64,000 bases of DNA from Dermatemys mawii (taxonomy: Eukaryota; Chordata; Testudines; Dermatemydidae), in assembly GCA_007922305.1 (NCBI GenBank), contig ML677334.1, forward strand, positions 18,398,291 through 18,462,290. Direction: 5' to 3'. Every line of letters begins with the position of its first letter. Positions within the stretch are counted from its first letter, which is position 1. Both the position numbers and the translations under genes were made by a program. Positions 12,901 through 27,900 of the stretch are shown here, one piece after another. The notes below the pieces were generated by a model, which was not told the origin of the DNA, searched no databases, and saw only the letters and a program-made list of their open reading frames with translations.

Positions 12901-15900
12901 TGTCTATACAGCATCATCATTCTCTATCTTCAAGAATGTGAGCCTGTGGGAATACCTTGTGAATATGGAAAATTACATTTGTAATCCATTCCAAAATGTC
13001 AGTTAATTTAAACAAAAAAACCAAAACCTTAGGGATTTGCTGATTTTAAAATCTAGCTCAACTCTAGCTGACTTTAAACAAGTTGAAGTTGCCCATATGC
13101 AACACAGAAAAGATGCTTTTCATATGTCTAAAAGTGAATGACAAATAAGATTCCATCATTGTCAACTCTGATATTTTCTTTTCTTTTCTTCTGACAAAAT
13201 TATTTCAGGAAGTTGTCACCAGCTTTCCATCAAGCACTATTATCTTTTTGTCGGATGTCAGCAGAGAGTCGTTTGGGATCGGAGGTATATTTCCATTATC
13301 ACAAACAGAATACCCATTTTTAATCTTGTCACTGACTGACTTCCGTTAACCAGCCAGTCGCTCTAGCTTTTAACAAGACTTCATATACATCTTGATTTCA
13401 TAATAATCCTGTGCACAAGTTAAGAAACAAGGTGTATGATCTGGTGAGATTTAAATAGATTCTATTTTTGAGGTGTATTTATGCTCAATCATTAGTGATT
13501 ATTTTTTATGCTTCTTGGAAGTTTGCTTCTGAAAAATGTTTTAATAAATAGGTTGCATTTCAGTCGCTGCGTCTCATAAAATAATTGGATTTCTAGGTGT
13601 CTCGAATTGCAGATAGTGAAAAAAGTGTCATGTTAATGCTGGGACGTTGCCTGCCACACATTGTTCCTAATGTGCTGCTTGCAAAACGAGAGGTGAGGAA
13701 TCCAAAAATGTTTTCTATTTATTATTTTCACCCTGTTGCCATTTTGTTCGTTTTGAAGTTGTAGTGTTTTTATTTTTTTTAAAGTCCATTACTTGCAATC
13801 ATATTCTTACTTTTGTGCATGCATCTCTGCTCCTAGAGAATGGTTTTACACCTTTGTCAGGTGAGTTCAGTAAAACTGCATGGTGTATCATATTTCCTTC
13901 TATGCTTAAGACACCTATTAGCATTCTGCAATACTGAACTGTTACTGTAGGTCCATCTGTTTGTCACTAACTTTGATGTTTTATATTAGATAGGCCTATT
14001 ATTAAAGAATACTCTTTTTGAAGGAGTTGGGATTCAAGTCTACTGATATTACAGTATGGGATTACTTTGTCTATCAAAATATAGCAAGGATTAACTCAAG
14101 TTCATTTGAAACGTTAAATAGTTTAATAGTTTAAACATTTTCAGTTTTATTATTCAATACTTTAACTTTATGTGGAAGAAATTACTGTTCAGTCTTAAAC
14201 TAATCTTCCATTCACTGAATGTTTAAATAATTAATAATAATTTAAAATTAAATAAAGATGTCCTATTAATCTTGACTACAAGTAGACTTGGGATTCTACA
14301 TAATCATGGACAGCGTGGCAAACTCAAATAGAGTAAAGGAAGATAGACAACCGTGATGTGGATGCTTGCATTATGACTTCATTGTAAATGTTACACATAA
14401 TCACAACTACAAAAATGTCAAGCAATAGACAATTTGATTTTTTAATATTGGAGGTAAGGTTTGGTCTTTTTTAAAATACGAGGGAGAATGTTCAGTAATC
14501 CAGTAATGACATACCGTTTTAGTCCTTATCTATGGGACCTACAGTATGGTAGGTTTATAGTAATGCATTTTGCTTTAAACCCATAAAAGACTTTATTGAA
14601 AAATTGTTACATCAAGAAATTTGTACTGATCCTTGAATGGCATACGTTTCTGTAAATTGAGTAGTTTTCTGTGATTGATATAGTGCAATACCAAGATGCC
14701 TGGAATTGAAAAAAAATTATCCCAGGGAAGGCTTTTTTATTGAATATTCTGTATAATTATGCTTCTGTTAAAAAATCATTGCAAAATAATTCTTTGGAAT
14801 GTGCCAGGATCAGTGCTTAATTTCTGATATTTGCAGCTCTGCTTGGCAGGTACTCCAGCTTCTTTTCACAGCTTGTAGCATAAGCAGTGTAACGCGTTAA
14901 TATTTTTCTAACCTATTTAGCCTATTTCCTATCTACTTTATTCCTGCAAAATCTAAAGGAATAAATTATTACATGTATTCTTGCATTAAAAAATCACTTC
15001 AGAGTGCTTCTGTTCAATATGATTGAAGACTTTACAAGAAACCTGTAACTGTGTTGCATGGAGAGTTTATGCTGTATATTTCGTTAAAACTTTTGCATTG
15101 ATAGGTATTAAAACAATAGTTTCTTCAGTGCAGCATTCTCCGAGGTAGGATGCTGGAATCTAGAGGAAAGATTAATATAGATTAACATCAGTAGTTTTAG
15201 AAATATTAATATTGTAATAGTGGCCAGAGGCCCTAAATGGAATCAGGGTCCTGTTGTGCTACACACTGTACAAGCGAAGATGATATTGCCCCTGTCCAAA
15301 GAAAAAAGTTGACCATTTTAAAGGATTTACTAATAAAATTTATGAATGTTTGACAGTGAGTTTGTTATAACCGAAACCATATTTAAAATATACAATAATA
15401 TTAATTTTGGCATTTTTAGTGTCTTATGCTTCCTGGTATCTACTAAAGGCCCAAAATATCAAATCGGAAATTAGTACTTTATTGTGTTGGCTAATTTGGC
15501 AATTTCTAGGTACTCATTCAAGCTTAGGAAAACTTTAGAAGTCATTTCAAGGCATACTTTTAAGTAGCCCACTTAAGTCTTTGAAGTAACATGAGGCCTT
15601 GATTTTATTCTCTCAGCTACGTTTAGACATGCCTCAGGGTCATAACAGTTGCTTTCTGGGCATTCTTAATCAAAACTAGCAGTGACCTAATAGTTAAGAT
15701 CTGAAGTAATACAGATGCCCCCCCACCACCCCCCTGACTTACCCAGTCATTCCGTTCTGGAAAGCTTTGTCTAACTCGAATTTTGCTTAAATCGGAAACC
15801 TATACCTGTGTGTTATGCAAAAATATCCACAACTCTAAAGTCCTATTTGTGGCTTATGGAATTCTTCCCATAAGTGCAAATTTGCGTAACCCGGGTCTTG

Positions 15901-18900
15901 TGTAACCTGGGGAGTGTCTGTATTGATAGTTTCAGAAAATTATTTGTGTTGCTTTGATGGCTGTGATTTAGGCTCTTGTGGCAAGGAAGTTAAAGAGCAA
16001 GATGAAAATTAAAGGGAGTCTTGAGTACTGTGGGTTGGTAGCTGACATCAACAAAATTTAATTTAAGAGATGAGCTCAACTAGATAATAAAAACAGAAGT
16101 TTGAAAACTGAAAAAAATACTTGAATGCCATTCAAATGCATTAAACTTTTTCATGTATACAAATTGCTATTCATATTTTATTTCTGCGGATTTCTAGATC
16201 AGTTTCAATACACTAGTCTTCCATTGCACTCAGACACAAAGTATTGTTAGCCAGATGTTTACTGGGCTGAAATGTAATGTTTAAGATGTCAAGATTTCAT
16301 TGTGCAAGGACATCTGAGCAAGTATAGGGCCTGCCACATGGCATTCCTTGCAGGAACTGGGCCTGAAATAACCTGTGCTTGGAGATATTTCTTTGATTGG
16401 CTTTATTAATTTTAAGCTGGTTAGCAGCTGTTCAACTCTATTGATATTTGACTAGCAATAACACCACAAAATGAGATTTATTTTTTTTTACTAAATCATA
16501 GCTAGGGAACAGCAACATCTCTTTAAACACTTGAGTAAAAATGTGTACTTAATGCAGATATAATCAAAACTCAACATTTTTCTCACCCTTTATAAGACAT
16601 AGATATAAATAATTCTCTGTGTTGAATGTGGCACTGATCATGGCATTGCTGTGTATATGTTCTCCCATTGACTACAGTGGGAGTTCTCTAAGCAGAGTGC
16701 AGATAGGAGAAATCCCTCTGGCTGTAGCATCAGGATCTTAGAGCTCTTCTTTGTAATTAAAAATGAATAAGCTGTACTTGAACGTTCATGCCTTTTAAAT
16801 TAGCATACTTCATTGATTTAGTAACTATAGGTTAACTTCAAAGATTTGGGTTGTCTGTAAAGTTTGTGTACATCACATTTTTACAGAATTGAAGGAGAGG
16901 GATACAGCTCATTACCTTTCAAAGAAAACAGAAGACTCATTGCTGACTTATTTTTACCCTTAACTCTTAAAAACATTTTTCATTCAAATTACCAAACCAC
17001 TGTGCCCAACTTTTTAAAATCATTCTCTTCAAACATAGTTCCATGTAACCTACAGAGGGCAGCAAAAACCACTATACAGACACTTCGGTCGATTTATTGA
17101 ATCTTCTCACATCTTCTTACAGCATGTTGCTGTCTTGTGTGTAGTTGATTTTTGAAGAATACAACTCTGGTGTTGCTAATTATTTTCTCTTTATGAAAAT
17201 GGGGAAGAAATGCAATGCTGAGATCTTAGGCAACAACCAATGTAAAAGGGATGCCAGTCTTGACAATCTGGGAAAAGAAAGTAAAATAATACTGCATGAA
17301 ATATAAAATATAATGATATAATATAAAATGTAAAAGATATTTGCATGAAGATGTAGAAGCTGCTATTTACAGATGTGTTGAGACACTTTTCATTCTCAGC
17401 CTTTTTCAAGTACTTAATTCCAAAAATAAAACTCATATGGGCTGAAATTTTGTTGATCTCTTTTCAAGCTAATCTGTGTGTTTTAGAAGTCGGATTAAAA
17501 TATTAGTGGTGTTTTTTAAAACTTTCAAGATGTGGTATAAAAATCAAAGCATCTAAATAAGTGACTAGATTTTCAGAGACAACACACTAACCTGACAATA
17601 TAGCTACTTATTTTGATTCATAAATATAGCTGTGGGTGCCTAATTAGGTTCCCAAATCTGAAATTTAAATTTTGGAATAGTTTAAGTAACAGAAAATAGT
17701 CAAGTGTGTATCAAATGTTTTTAAGCATATGTCCAGATGCAAAATTAATTATATATATCTTGAAATACATTTATTGATATTTGAGTTTGTTTCAGTATAG
17801 TACAGGGTTGTCAGACTCCCAGCCTGTAGACTGGTTCTTCTCTGCTTAATGTGCCTACTTCCCCCATCCCCTAATATCACCCTGTAAATATGAGCAAATA
17901 TAACTGTCTTAGACAGAAATGCTTTTGAGAGGTATGAAGCATCCCAGTTCGTTTCAGCGTCATGTTAACTCTGAAACTTGTTCCTTTAATAAAGTTATAT
18001 TTTCTTTTTGAAATGTATAGATTTACAAATAAATTTTAGCTAAGTTGAGTTTTGCTCACTTAGTTATCACAGCTGTATGCATAAATGACACACAAACAAA
18101 GGATGTAAATAAGTGATCATAAGTATCCTATATCAATTTTTCCCCCACTGACTCTCTAACTTATGTGCAAACTTCCTAGTGGCATCCCTGACAGACTTCA
18201 TATGGATTGGTGGACCATGTTACCAGCCCATGAGCCATAATTAGAAATGTAATAATTCAAATGTAATACTAAAGAAGTGTACTTAATGCAGATATAGTCA
18301 AAACTCAACATTTTTCTCACCCTTTATAAGACACAAATATAAATAGTTCCCTGTGTTGAATGTGGCACTGATTACCTCCCCCCATATTGAATGCGTGATT
18401 AAATTGTGGCATTTATCTAAAAACTACCACAAAGATGAAGAGATGACAATATACGTGAAACACTAGCAACAGGATATCAGTAATGTCTTATATGCTGCAA
18501 TTATTTCAGTTATTACAATCAAGCAGGTTTTATTTCCTCTACATCTTTTTAAAAGGAGTTTCAGCAAAAAAGTTGCATACATCATCGTTTGAGAATGTAA
18601 ACATACATGAGTAGAGAAATCTAAAAAATATGGTTCCCATCCTAGGTAAAAACACTGAAGACAAGGCATGTTAGTTTTAGCATGAGGTAAACTAGGCAAT
18701 CACTGGTGGGATATAGCATTGACCTCACCTAGTTTACTTCGTGATAAAACTAATGTGCCTTGTCTTCACTGTGTTTTTACTTTGGAGTAGCTCATGCGCA
18801 TAAGTTATCCTCTGGTAAAAACACATCTTTTCTTAGCATTGAAGACCAGGCCTCTGACATGTGATGTTATGTTTCCAGTTACATTCATCATGTCACAGGT

Positions 18901-21900
18901 GTTGAGCAGTGACCGTATGCCCAGCAGTCTAAAGGGAGAAGTGTCTCGCTTCTGAAAACCACCTCTTCTGATAGTGTTGAATGGCATCAGTAAAAGTTTT
19001 TAATCCAGTCCTCTTTAGCCAGAAATAGTGCAGAAAGGGGGGACTCATCAGAGCTGAACAAGGGCATTGAGGACCCCAAGCGCAGAGCAGAGGAAGTAGG
19101 AAAAATCTTTGAAAATCACAATCTTCTCGCATTTTATCTTTTCAGCACAAGTGGTATTCCTTCCTGAGGAAGGCAAAAGATTATTTTTAATAACACTGGA
19201 AGTCCCTCTCCTTGACTGGTAGGCACTGTATATAGTCTCCATAGTGCTAAACAACTTTCTCTAATGTTGTTTGTTGAGATTAGTAGCCTGGAAACTTGGC
19301 TTTGTGTGTTTCCTGCTTGGAAAAAGTAACATTTTCTAAAACATTTACTGTGCCATTGTTGCAAATCAAAAATCTTAGATGCTTATGGTCTTTACTGAAT
19401 AAATATCCATCCAAAACATAAGAGCTAGTAATAGAAGTTTCTGCCTGTAGGATAACCACTCCTGTACAACTGTTTTCTCCCTTCTCTTTTCTAATTGAAT
19501 GGAGAAGGATCAACCATTTTTCAAGACTTTGAGAGACTTCACTTGTCCTATGCTATACACATGCAGCAACTATTTAGCTCCTCACATCCCTCATAGGAAA
19601 TCACCTCTTACATCCACTTCTGCCCTCCAACTCATCTCCCTTCCATTAATTGTATGGGAAAACACAATAGGACACCACGACTCAAGAAGATTTCTCACTG
19701 TTTCTCCGCTCCCCTTAATAGAAGGAAGTATAGAAGCACTGATGCAACGATGCAGAGAACGCTTGATTCTCCCATAGTATGCATGAAAGAATGTGACCAA
19801 TGGACAAGGAAACACAACTAATTCCATCTGCTATAAAAACCAGCTTTCTGTAAGGTAAAGAATAGCCTTGTATCTGCCCCATGCCAATGGTTTTAGGTTC
19901 CTCATCAGTCTTCCATACAAGAGTAAGTTAATACCTAGGTGTGTATTAATGGTTTTATCCTGTGATACCCATTCAATTTATAAATGATATTTTTTAAACA
20001 AATTTTCAGTTAATTCCTCCCCCAATCCCCCCCCAAAAAATTGAGTAGAAGCTGTAGAAAGAGAGATTTTTCTCCAGGCTCTTAGATAAGCCAGAATAGT
20101 GGAAACTCCACAGATCTTCATCTATCCAGTAGACCATCAAAAACACTAAAAGATCCAGCATACTAGAAACCTCATTCCTTCTTTCTCAATAGTTTTTAAA
20201 TAAAACTAAATATTCTTCTACACGAATCAAGGAAAGCTGAAGAATTAATGGGCAGAGTCTCAAGATAACATTGGCATATGGCAGACTTCAGGAAAATGAG
20301 ACCAGGATGTATTTTTTAAAAAAATATATAAAGGTCTTTCCAATACCCATTGTACAGAAATTGTATCCTACATACTACAAAATCTGATCCAATTTTATTG
20401 TCCTGAAGAGAGCCCAAATTTCTGTTTAATTTATTAATACGAACTACAATATATTTTTGAGGAAGATATCATGGTAAAATCTGTTTTTTGTAATACCATT
20501 TTAGAATCCACTGTATCAAGATAGGAAATCAGATGCTTATTTTTCCTTTATGCAGTATAAAACAAAAATATACAACAAACTCTTTAGATAAAGTATCAGT
20601 TTTAAATGGGGCAAAATCTGAGTCTTTTAGTATATAAAATAAAATCTAGCATTCAGAGTTCTAGAAGGGAATGAATCTTCAAAGGAAGAAAGTTACAATG
20701 GATAAAGCACAAAAGTTAATTGTTAAAGTTACCTTTTATTTAAAGTGCACGTTTCTGTCTTGGGCTATAAAAAGTACCTGATCACGTCATTACCTGACAC
20801 CTGTAGTAAAGGAAATAGAAAACTGGCCAAACCTGCTCGTTACCTACCCCCACTCTCTTTTGGACTTTGCAAGAGTAGGTGAGCCATTCCCATGTCCCCT
20901 TCATTCTGTATGAATAAGAACCTATTTTACTTATAGTTCCCCAAACTGTACCTCATTTGGATAAATTTTACCTGCAGTACCTCAGTGATGTGTATTTAAT
21001 GTATATATGTGTCTCATTGAAATCCTCAGGTTGAAAGCTACATAACTGCAAAACATTTTTATTAAATCTGCCTCACAAATCAAACTGCAAAGATAGCTCT
21101 GCCATTGTCAGGAATTGGCCAGTTTGTACAACACTCACAATTTTATAAGTAAAATCTTCTAGAAATTGAAAAATCAAGAAAAATGAGCTTGTATGTTTGC
21201 AATCTTGCCCATCATTGCTCTAGTCCATCAGTGTCATTTACTGAATTAGGAAAAGCTCCCATTCAAAAAGTCTGAATCAAGCAGAAACTCGAGTCTCCAT
21301 GCAAAGTTATTAGAGCAGCAGTGTCTTCCAATTTCTGCTCTTTATTCTTGCTTGCTCTTCATTGCTTGTTAATCTAAAAACTGCTGAATGGGTGCACCAA
21401 AGGGGAAAAATGAATTACTTGCATGTTGCGAACACTTTTCAGTTCTTAATGACATTATCTCAGCAGACACTTCTTTCTCTGTCTACCCTGCCATGAAGTT
21501 TCTCTCCCTAACCTTCATTTTGAATTAGGTAGCTGTGTGCTGTTTCCAAGTGGGGGCCTAAGATGATTGAGATCAAGGAAAGGGATTTCCAGTCCATATT
21601 TTTAAAAACGATTTCCTCCGAGAATGAATATCATCAGATTTTGAGGAGAGGAAAGCAGTTCCTACTACTGTGAACAGCGTTTTTCTCCCTTTTCATTTAA
21701 TGTTTTTCACAGTGTGCTTTTAAGCAGAAGTTTGTTTCTGTGGGAATTCTATTGCTCTGGTAAGAGAATTCAAATTTTTCTTTTTTTAATGAAAAATCCC
21801 CTTTTTAAAAGCATATTGTACTTCATATAAATACCACAGAGGTATATCTGTGCAAATTCTTGCACATACATATTGCTTTGACACTTCAATTCAAATGTAC

Positions 21901-24900
21901 ATTCAAAATTGTGTGAGCAGCTAATGTGAATGGGATACTTTTTCTCTTTAACTCCATGTTGACACAATCATCCTCTCAGAATGAGCTTTGTATAAGCTTT
22001 AAAACTTTTTAATCATCTTATTTTGTTCGATTGACTAAAGTTCCTGTAGATAAAGTAAATTAAATTTTAACCATCACTATCCTAGAATTATTAATAGAGG
22101 TGAGCTGCAAATGTTAATACTAATAATCTTAGTAGGGTTTTAAATTTTATGTGCTGAATTCCCCAAATCGTGACAAGGAGGCATTTAGCATGTAATTTTC
22201 TTAGGTCTTTTAACATTTTCAGGTCACTTTATAAGAGAGAGACTTCAGTTAAAATGTCTTCTGTTGTGTGTTTAGATATATCTTTTCACTTTCTTTTGCC
22301 ATTAATGAATATTTTCCCAAAGCATTTTTACTTTGTTTGGTTTTTTCCTCCACTCATAATGCTTTTAGGAATTGATCCCACTCATACTGTGTACAGCCTG
22401 CCTCCATCCTGAACCCAAAGAGAGAGATCAGCTCCTACACATACTGTTCAATTTGATCAAACGGCCGGATGATGAGCAAAGGTTTGTGTACTGGATCGGG
22501 GTGAGGGGTACTTTTTTTCTTTTGACAAAGAAGCTGGTTTAAAGGAAACTGGATACTCTTAGAGGGCTATTGATTGATTGTGGTTTTCTTTCATTCAGTT
22601 CCCATTATATTAACAAACACAAGTCGACTTAGGGACTTTCCGTTTCTATGACCTGCACTTTCATGTGTAATTTATAGTTGCTCAAATGTAAGAATACACC
22701 CTGCAAACTTCAGTGTAATATTTCAGTTCCTTTAAGAAAAACAGTGAACTGAAATATTTTTTAAAATAAGCTTAAGACTATAAATCTAATACTTGTATAG
22801 ATATATTGATATGCCAGTCTTTTAAAACTAGTTCCTTCATCACTTACCTGTTAAGACCCCTAGGTCCTTAGTTTGTCTCCAGTATTTAATGACTTCACTG
22901 ACACCAAAAGTAGTGTTAGGAAAGCAGTTCCTGCTTTTCAGGTATCAGTGATGTCAGCTGTTACAAGAAAATTGCAGAAAACTTAGGATCTAAAGCAGAG
23001 GTGGGCAAACTGTGGCCCACAGGCCACATCCGGCCCGCGGGACTGTCCTGTCCAGCCCCCCGCCCGCCCCAAACTGGGGAGGCTGCCCCCGGCCCTCCTC
23101 CGCCTTCCCCCCTCTCCTGGAGCCATGCTGCTGCGCGGGGAGCACTCGGGGAGGTGGGGGCTGTGCGCTCCTGCAGGGCAGCATGTTTGGCTCTGCTTGG
23201 AGCTAGACACGCTGCTGTGAGCAGCATGGTAAGGGTGCTGGAGCCAGGGGGTTGGATAAGGGGCAGAGACTCCTGGGGGGCAGTCAGGGAGTAGGATGGG
23301 TTGGATAGGGGGTGAGGTCCCGGCATGGTGGTTAGGGTCGAGGGGTCTCTGGAGAGGGCAGTCAGGGAGCATGGGGGTGCGGGAGTCCCAGGAGTCTATC
23401 AGGTGTGGGGGGATGAATAGGGGTTGGGGCAGTTAGGGGTCAGGGAGCAAGGGAGGTTGGGTGAAGAGGTCCTGGTGGGGGCAGTTAAGATGGGGGGGTT
23501 CTCTGGAGGGAGCAGTCAAGGGACAAGGAGCGGCAGGGGTGGATGGGTCAGGAGTTCTGTGAGGGGGTGAGAAGTGGGAGGGGTCGGAGCCAGGCTGTTT
23601 GGGGTTGCACAGCCTTCCCTACCCATCCCTCCATACAATTTTGTAACCCTGATGTAGCCCTCAGGCCAGAAAGTTTGCCCACCCCTGGTCTAAAGTCTGG
23701 TTTTGGCAGGTAAGAATTTTTTCACTTAATCTTGAAACTGTTTGTAGTTCTTAACACAACACACACACATATAAAGCTAAATGATTTAGGATCTCATATA
23801 ATGTAAGTGCTGGAGGTTTCTGTTTTTTAAACTTTCAGTTTTCTGTTTCCTTTTACTTTCTTGTAAAGATCATCCTTAAGGTTGAAAGACAGTACTGTGG
23901 CTGGTATGTTTACTACTTTAATAGTGGAAAGATTTTTCATAACTGTTTGTCTGGAACATTTCTCTTCCTTTTTTTTTTCATTAAAAAGACCTCCTCTAAA
24001 GCACTTTGATATGTCATTGCTGTGTGCTGTTTTCTCCTGATTCAAGTATAAAGAATTATTTTCTATGCATCTATTTAAGTATTTTCTCTGCCATCACAAC
24101 ATTCTCATGTAATAAAGGAGTTTTAGCTGTATCAGTAGTTCACAGGATATATATTAGTGTCTATGAGCAGTTGATAGTGACATGTTTCTCTGTCCACAAA
24201 ACCTGGAAATTGCTACCTACGTCACAGGGTCTCCAAAAGTGTGTACGTAAAGGATGAGTCCTTGTTCCTTTTTCAGGAACGTCAGGCATGTGAATTCCAC
24301 CTCCAAAATGTACAGTTCACTCAGCTAAAAAGTTGTGGATGTCCCAATACAATTGGTGTTGCTAACATTATTCTGTACTTTTTTAATATATAGAGCTGCA
24401 TAATTTTGTTGTAAGATTTTAGTCATTTGTGATCCAAATATTGCAAATTAATTTGCAAATTTGACACCATCAACTCAGCATTAAACAAAGACTACGAATG
24501 GCTAGCTTAACTACAAAAGCAGTTTCCCCTCTCTTGGTGTTCGCACCTCCAGATCATGTGCTAGAAGAAGACCTCATCCTCCCTGATTAGAGATAACAAG
24601 ATTAGTTCAGTATGACTGAACTAACCTTGTTATCTCTAACCTGATTCTTGCCTACTTATTTATACCTACCTCTGCATACTTCCACTGCCTGCATCCGACG
24701 AAGTGGGTATTAGCCCACAAAAGCTTATGCGTCAATACTTTGGTTAGTCTTTAAGGTGTCACAGGACAATTTGTTGCTTCTGCAGATCCCGACTGAAATG
24801 GCTACCTCTCTGATTCCAAATATTGCCGTTTATCAAGCTGAGTTTATGGGAGCGTCTTCACAGCTGTAACCAGACATGATTTCCAGTTAATAAAAGTGAA

Positions 24901-27900
24901 GTGAACCAACAAATATTTTGCTTAAACTTCCACATTCAGCCTTTTACTATAAAATATAGAGTGATATCTGAACATTTTGGGTGTAAATTTTCCGGCAGAA
25001 AATATCAGAAAAAATATTTCCGCAATACCATCCAACAAAGTTCATATCTTAAAAGTAAAGTTAGTAAACATTCTAATACTTAGCTGATCTGTGTTCAAAC
25101 TTCAGTTATATAATTAAATCCCAAATTATACATCCCTAGAATCCAAACAAATGTATGAACCCAAATCATAGTAAGGTTCTGAGTACAAGCAGGAAAACGT
25201 TTCTTCTTCAACACTGACTCCACTGTCAACATTTTACCCAAACTTTATTTATTATGTCTAATACTGTACAACCACTTGTCAGTAGGATCATGCAAGTGGA
25301 AATAGTCACAACTCTTCAGACATAATGGTTTGAAATGGTGGTATGAGTCTCCTCTGTTAGGTATAGTGTTCATATTCTCAAGATCAACCAGTGTGTAGAG
25401 ACCTACAGTATCTCAGATGGGTAATGGATGGACGTTCATAAGTGCCTTGGGGGATTGGTGTATCAGTTCAGCTGGTTTAGTTCCAGTTCTTTAGATAAAA
25501 ACATAAGATGAAATGTGACTTTGGCATGCTATAGTGTGATCCTATTTGTCATTCAACTATTAATAGCTAGCTGAACATTGGTGAATTACACTATATAATT
25601 AGCATGTAATAAGTATAACTGCCAGAGGTTTTAATTACATATACTTGACTATGTACACACTATCCATGGGTAATAAGCACATTAAATAAATAATAAAATA
25701 TGGAGCTATACCTGTCTCATGGAACTGGAAAGACCTTGAAAGGTCATTGAGTCCAGTCCCCTGCCTACACTAGCAGGACCAAGTACTGTCCTGTGACAGA
25801 TTTTTTTGCCCCCAATCCCTAAATGAGCCCCCTCACGTAGTGAACTCTCAACCCTGGGTTTAGCAGGCCAATGCTCAAACCACTGAGCTATGCCTCCCAT
25901 AGGCAGGTTTGTCACCACATTGTATGTGTTCTTCATGTGTACGTACATGAAGGCTTGTTTCAGTTTATTCTTAAGAGCACTGAGCCTGTATATACAAGAG
26001 TGTATAGGTTTTACCAAATATTTAATAAACATCTGTATGAAAACTATTTCAAACTTCCATTTTTTGACAATTTTAAAGTTATATTAGGGTGCTTTACATA
26101 TTAACTTCAAAGACAGTTTCAGGAAACTCCTTAAAGTGTTCATATTTCCATATACCCTTTTGGAGTGTGCATTAAAACTCAGTTTCCAGCCTCACAAGAG
26201 ACTTTCGGATCCTGAGCTAACTTGGTTGCAAGGTTAGGAGGGCACAGAATTGACTTCAGAGTTAAAAACATAAAATAACCCTTCCTAGTATTGACACACT
26301 TCCAGCACAAAGTCCAGACCTGCTGTATTCAGTTTCTATCGCAACTGCATAATCTGATACTGCAGTAAAACTTTTCATCAGAATATTCTTTTTATGTTGG
26401 GGTGCAGCTGTGCAGTCCAAACTGAAAGAGGAACCAACTGCAGACATTTGCAAGCTACCTTACGATTTTGTCATAGCTCACAATCTTAAGATTCTTAGGG
26501 AAAGATCACTATTGCATCTCTCCTAGAGATGAGTTTTGACTAGCTTGATTTATTTAATATTTCCCTTTCCTTTTATCCCCTTCCTTAACTTAGAAGGTCT
26601 GTAGGAGAGGCTAAAGAGGAAAACCAGTTCACTCTGGCAGTAGGTTTTTCCCACTGTTCCTTACACCTTCCTTAGTACATAACATTTCCTTTCTGAAATC
26701 AATCTGATGTGGGTGTTTTTCTACTTTTTGGAGGAGTGGGTGATGGATTAGTGTCTAGGTGAGAAATAAACAGCAGAAGCCCTGCCTTTCAATCTTATTG
26801 ATATTGTGAACTGCATTAAGATTCTGTAAGCATGACAATAATTAATATAATAAATTGATGTATTTTTGAATGTTTCAGTAAATGTGTAAATTCACAAGTA
26901 GAATGAAACTTACTGAAGGGATGGTGGTATATTCATTCTATGCTAAAGTGTTAAAATGTACAGATTTATTTTGGCTGCTGGCATGGCTAGTAGAATGTAA
27001 CATTCTATCGAGCAGCTATGAATGTAATAATTATATTACTTGCAAAATTGTTAAAACCCTCAATGCAAAGTTGTAAGGAGGCACATACATGAATTCTGCA
27101 TGGATTCTGGTTCCATATGTAGATCATTAGAAAAGGAGACGATTCTTTAAACCGCAGTTAAACTTGAACTCAGATATTGGAAAACACTGCATTGAGGCTC
27201 TGGTATTCCCAAATGGTTTTTGAAGAATTTTCCTGTCCTACTTGCATGGTGCCTCATGAGCTAGCTTTATATTTTAAAATGTATTATTTTGGATATATGT
27301 ATTGCCATTCAACTGGTAATCAAAGCCAGGGGAAGGAAGTAAAACTTAATCAAACCTTTTGGGGTAAAAACTTGAAATATATAACATTTTTGCAGCTCAG
27401 GGGAGAAATAGTTTTGCTTTTGTAAACTGGGTGTATGGATAGAGTTCCCTAAAGAAATTCAGATTTCTGCTCTTGAAGCTTTTAAACTAAAGTGATTGCA
27501 TAGACTGATCAAGTTCTCTAATGAGTCATAGTTTTGTCAACCTTTTACAAACATGAGTACTTCTGAAGACTTCAGATCCTATTAGTCAGAAAGGATTAGT
27601 CATTCTATTAAAAGTCTATGTGACCAATTTTGTGTCAAAAGCAGTAGATTAAATAAAACCTTCCTAACTTTAGATTTACTTTGAGCTGACCATTTTCAGA
27701 AAACGCTAACATACTTCTGTTAAGAACAGTTTTTCTGTGTCAGCCTTAATCCATAGTCTGACATATACCATCACAACAGTAAAATATTAACATTCTCTAC
27801 TTTCAAAATTAGACAAAACAATTACTTTGCAAATGTTTAAGTTCCTGAAACATAGAATTCCAGACTTCCAAGTTATAATTACTCTTACCAGCCTATTGGC

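Larger units (their letters stand above)
9780..13208 (+). other. Intron w6-w7
   Basis: It contains an inverted-dimer repeat (10505-10705) and a degraded CR1 fragment. 11300-13200 is AT-rich with nothing I recognise. Confidence 0.7.
13693..22368 (+). other. Intron w8-w9 (8.7 kb)
   Basis: The longest intron here. It contains a MIR-like fragment, a small MITE, a 96-bp direct repeat pair and a hairpin MITE, listed separately. The rest, notably 18870-22340, is AT-rich with no repeat or exon I can name. Confidence 0.7.

Noticed and set aside
25868..25900. tRNA gene on the minus strand
   Set aside because: The box A and box B-like sequences belong to the SINE head. There is no complete cloverleaf and the SINE body follows.
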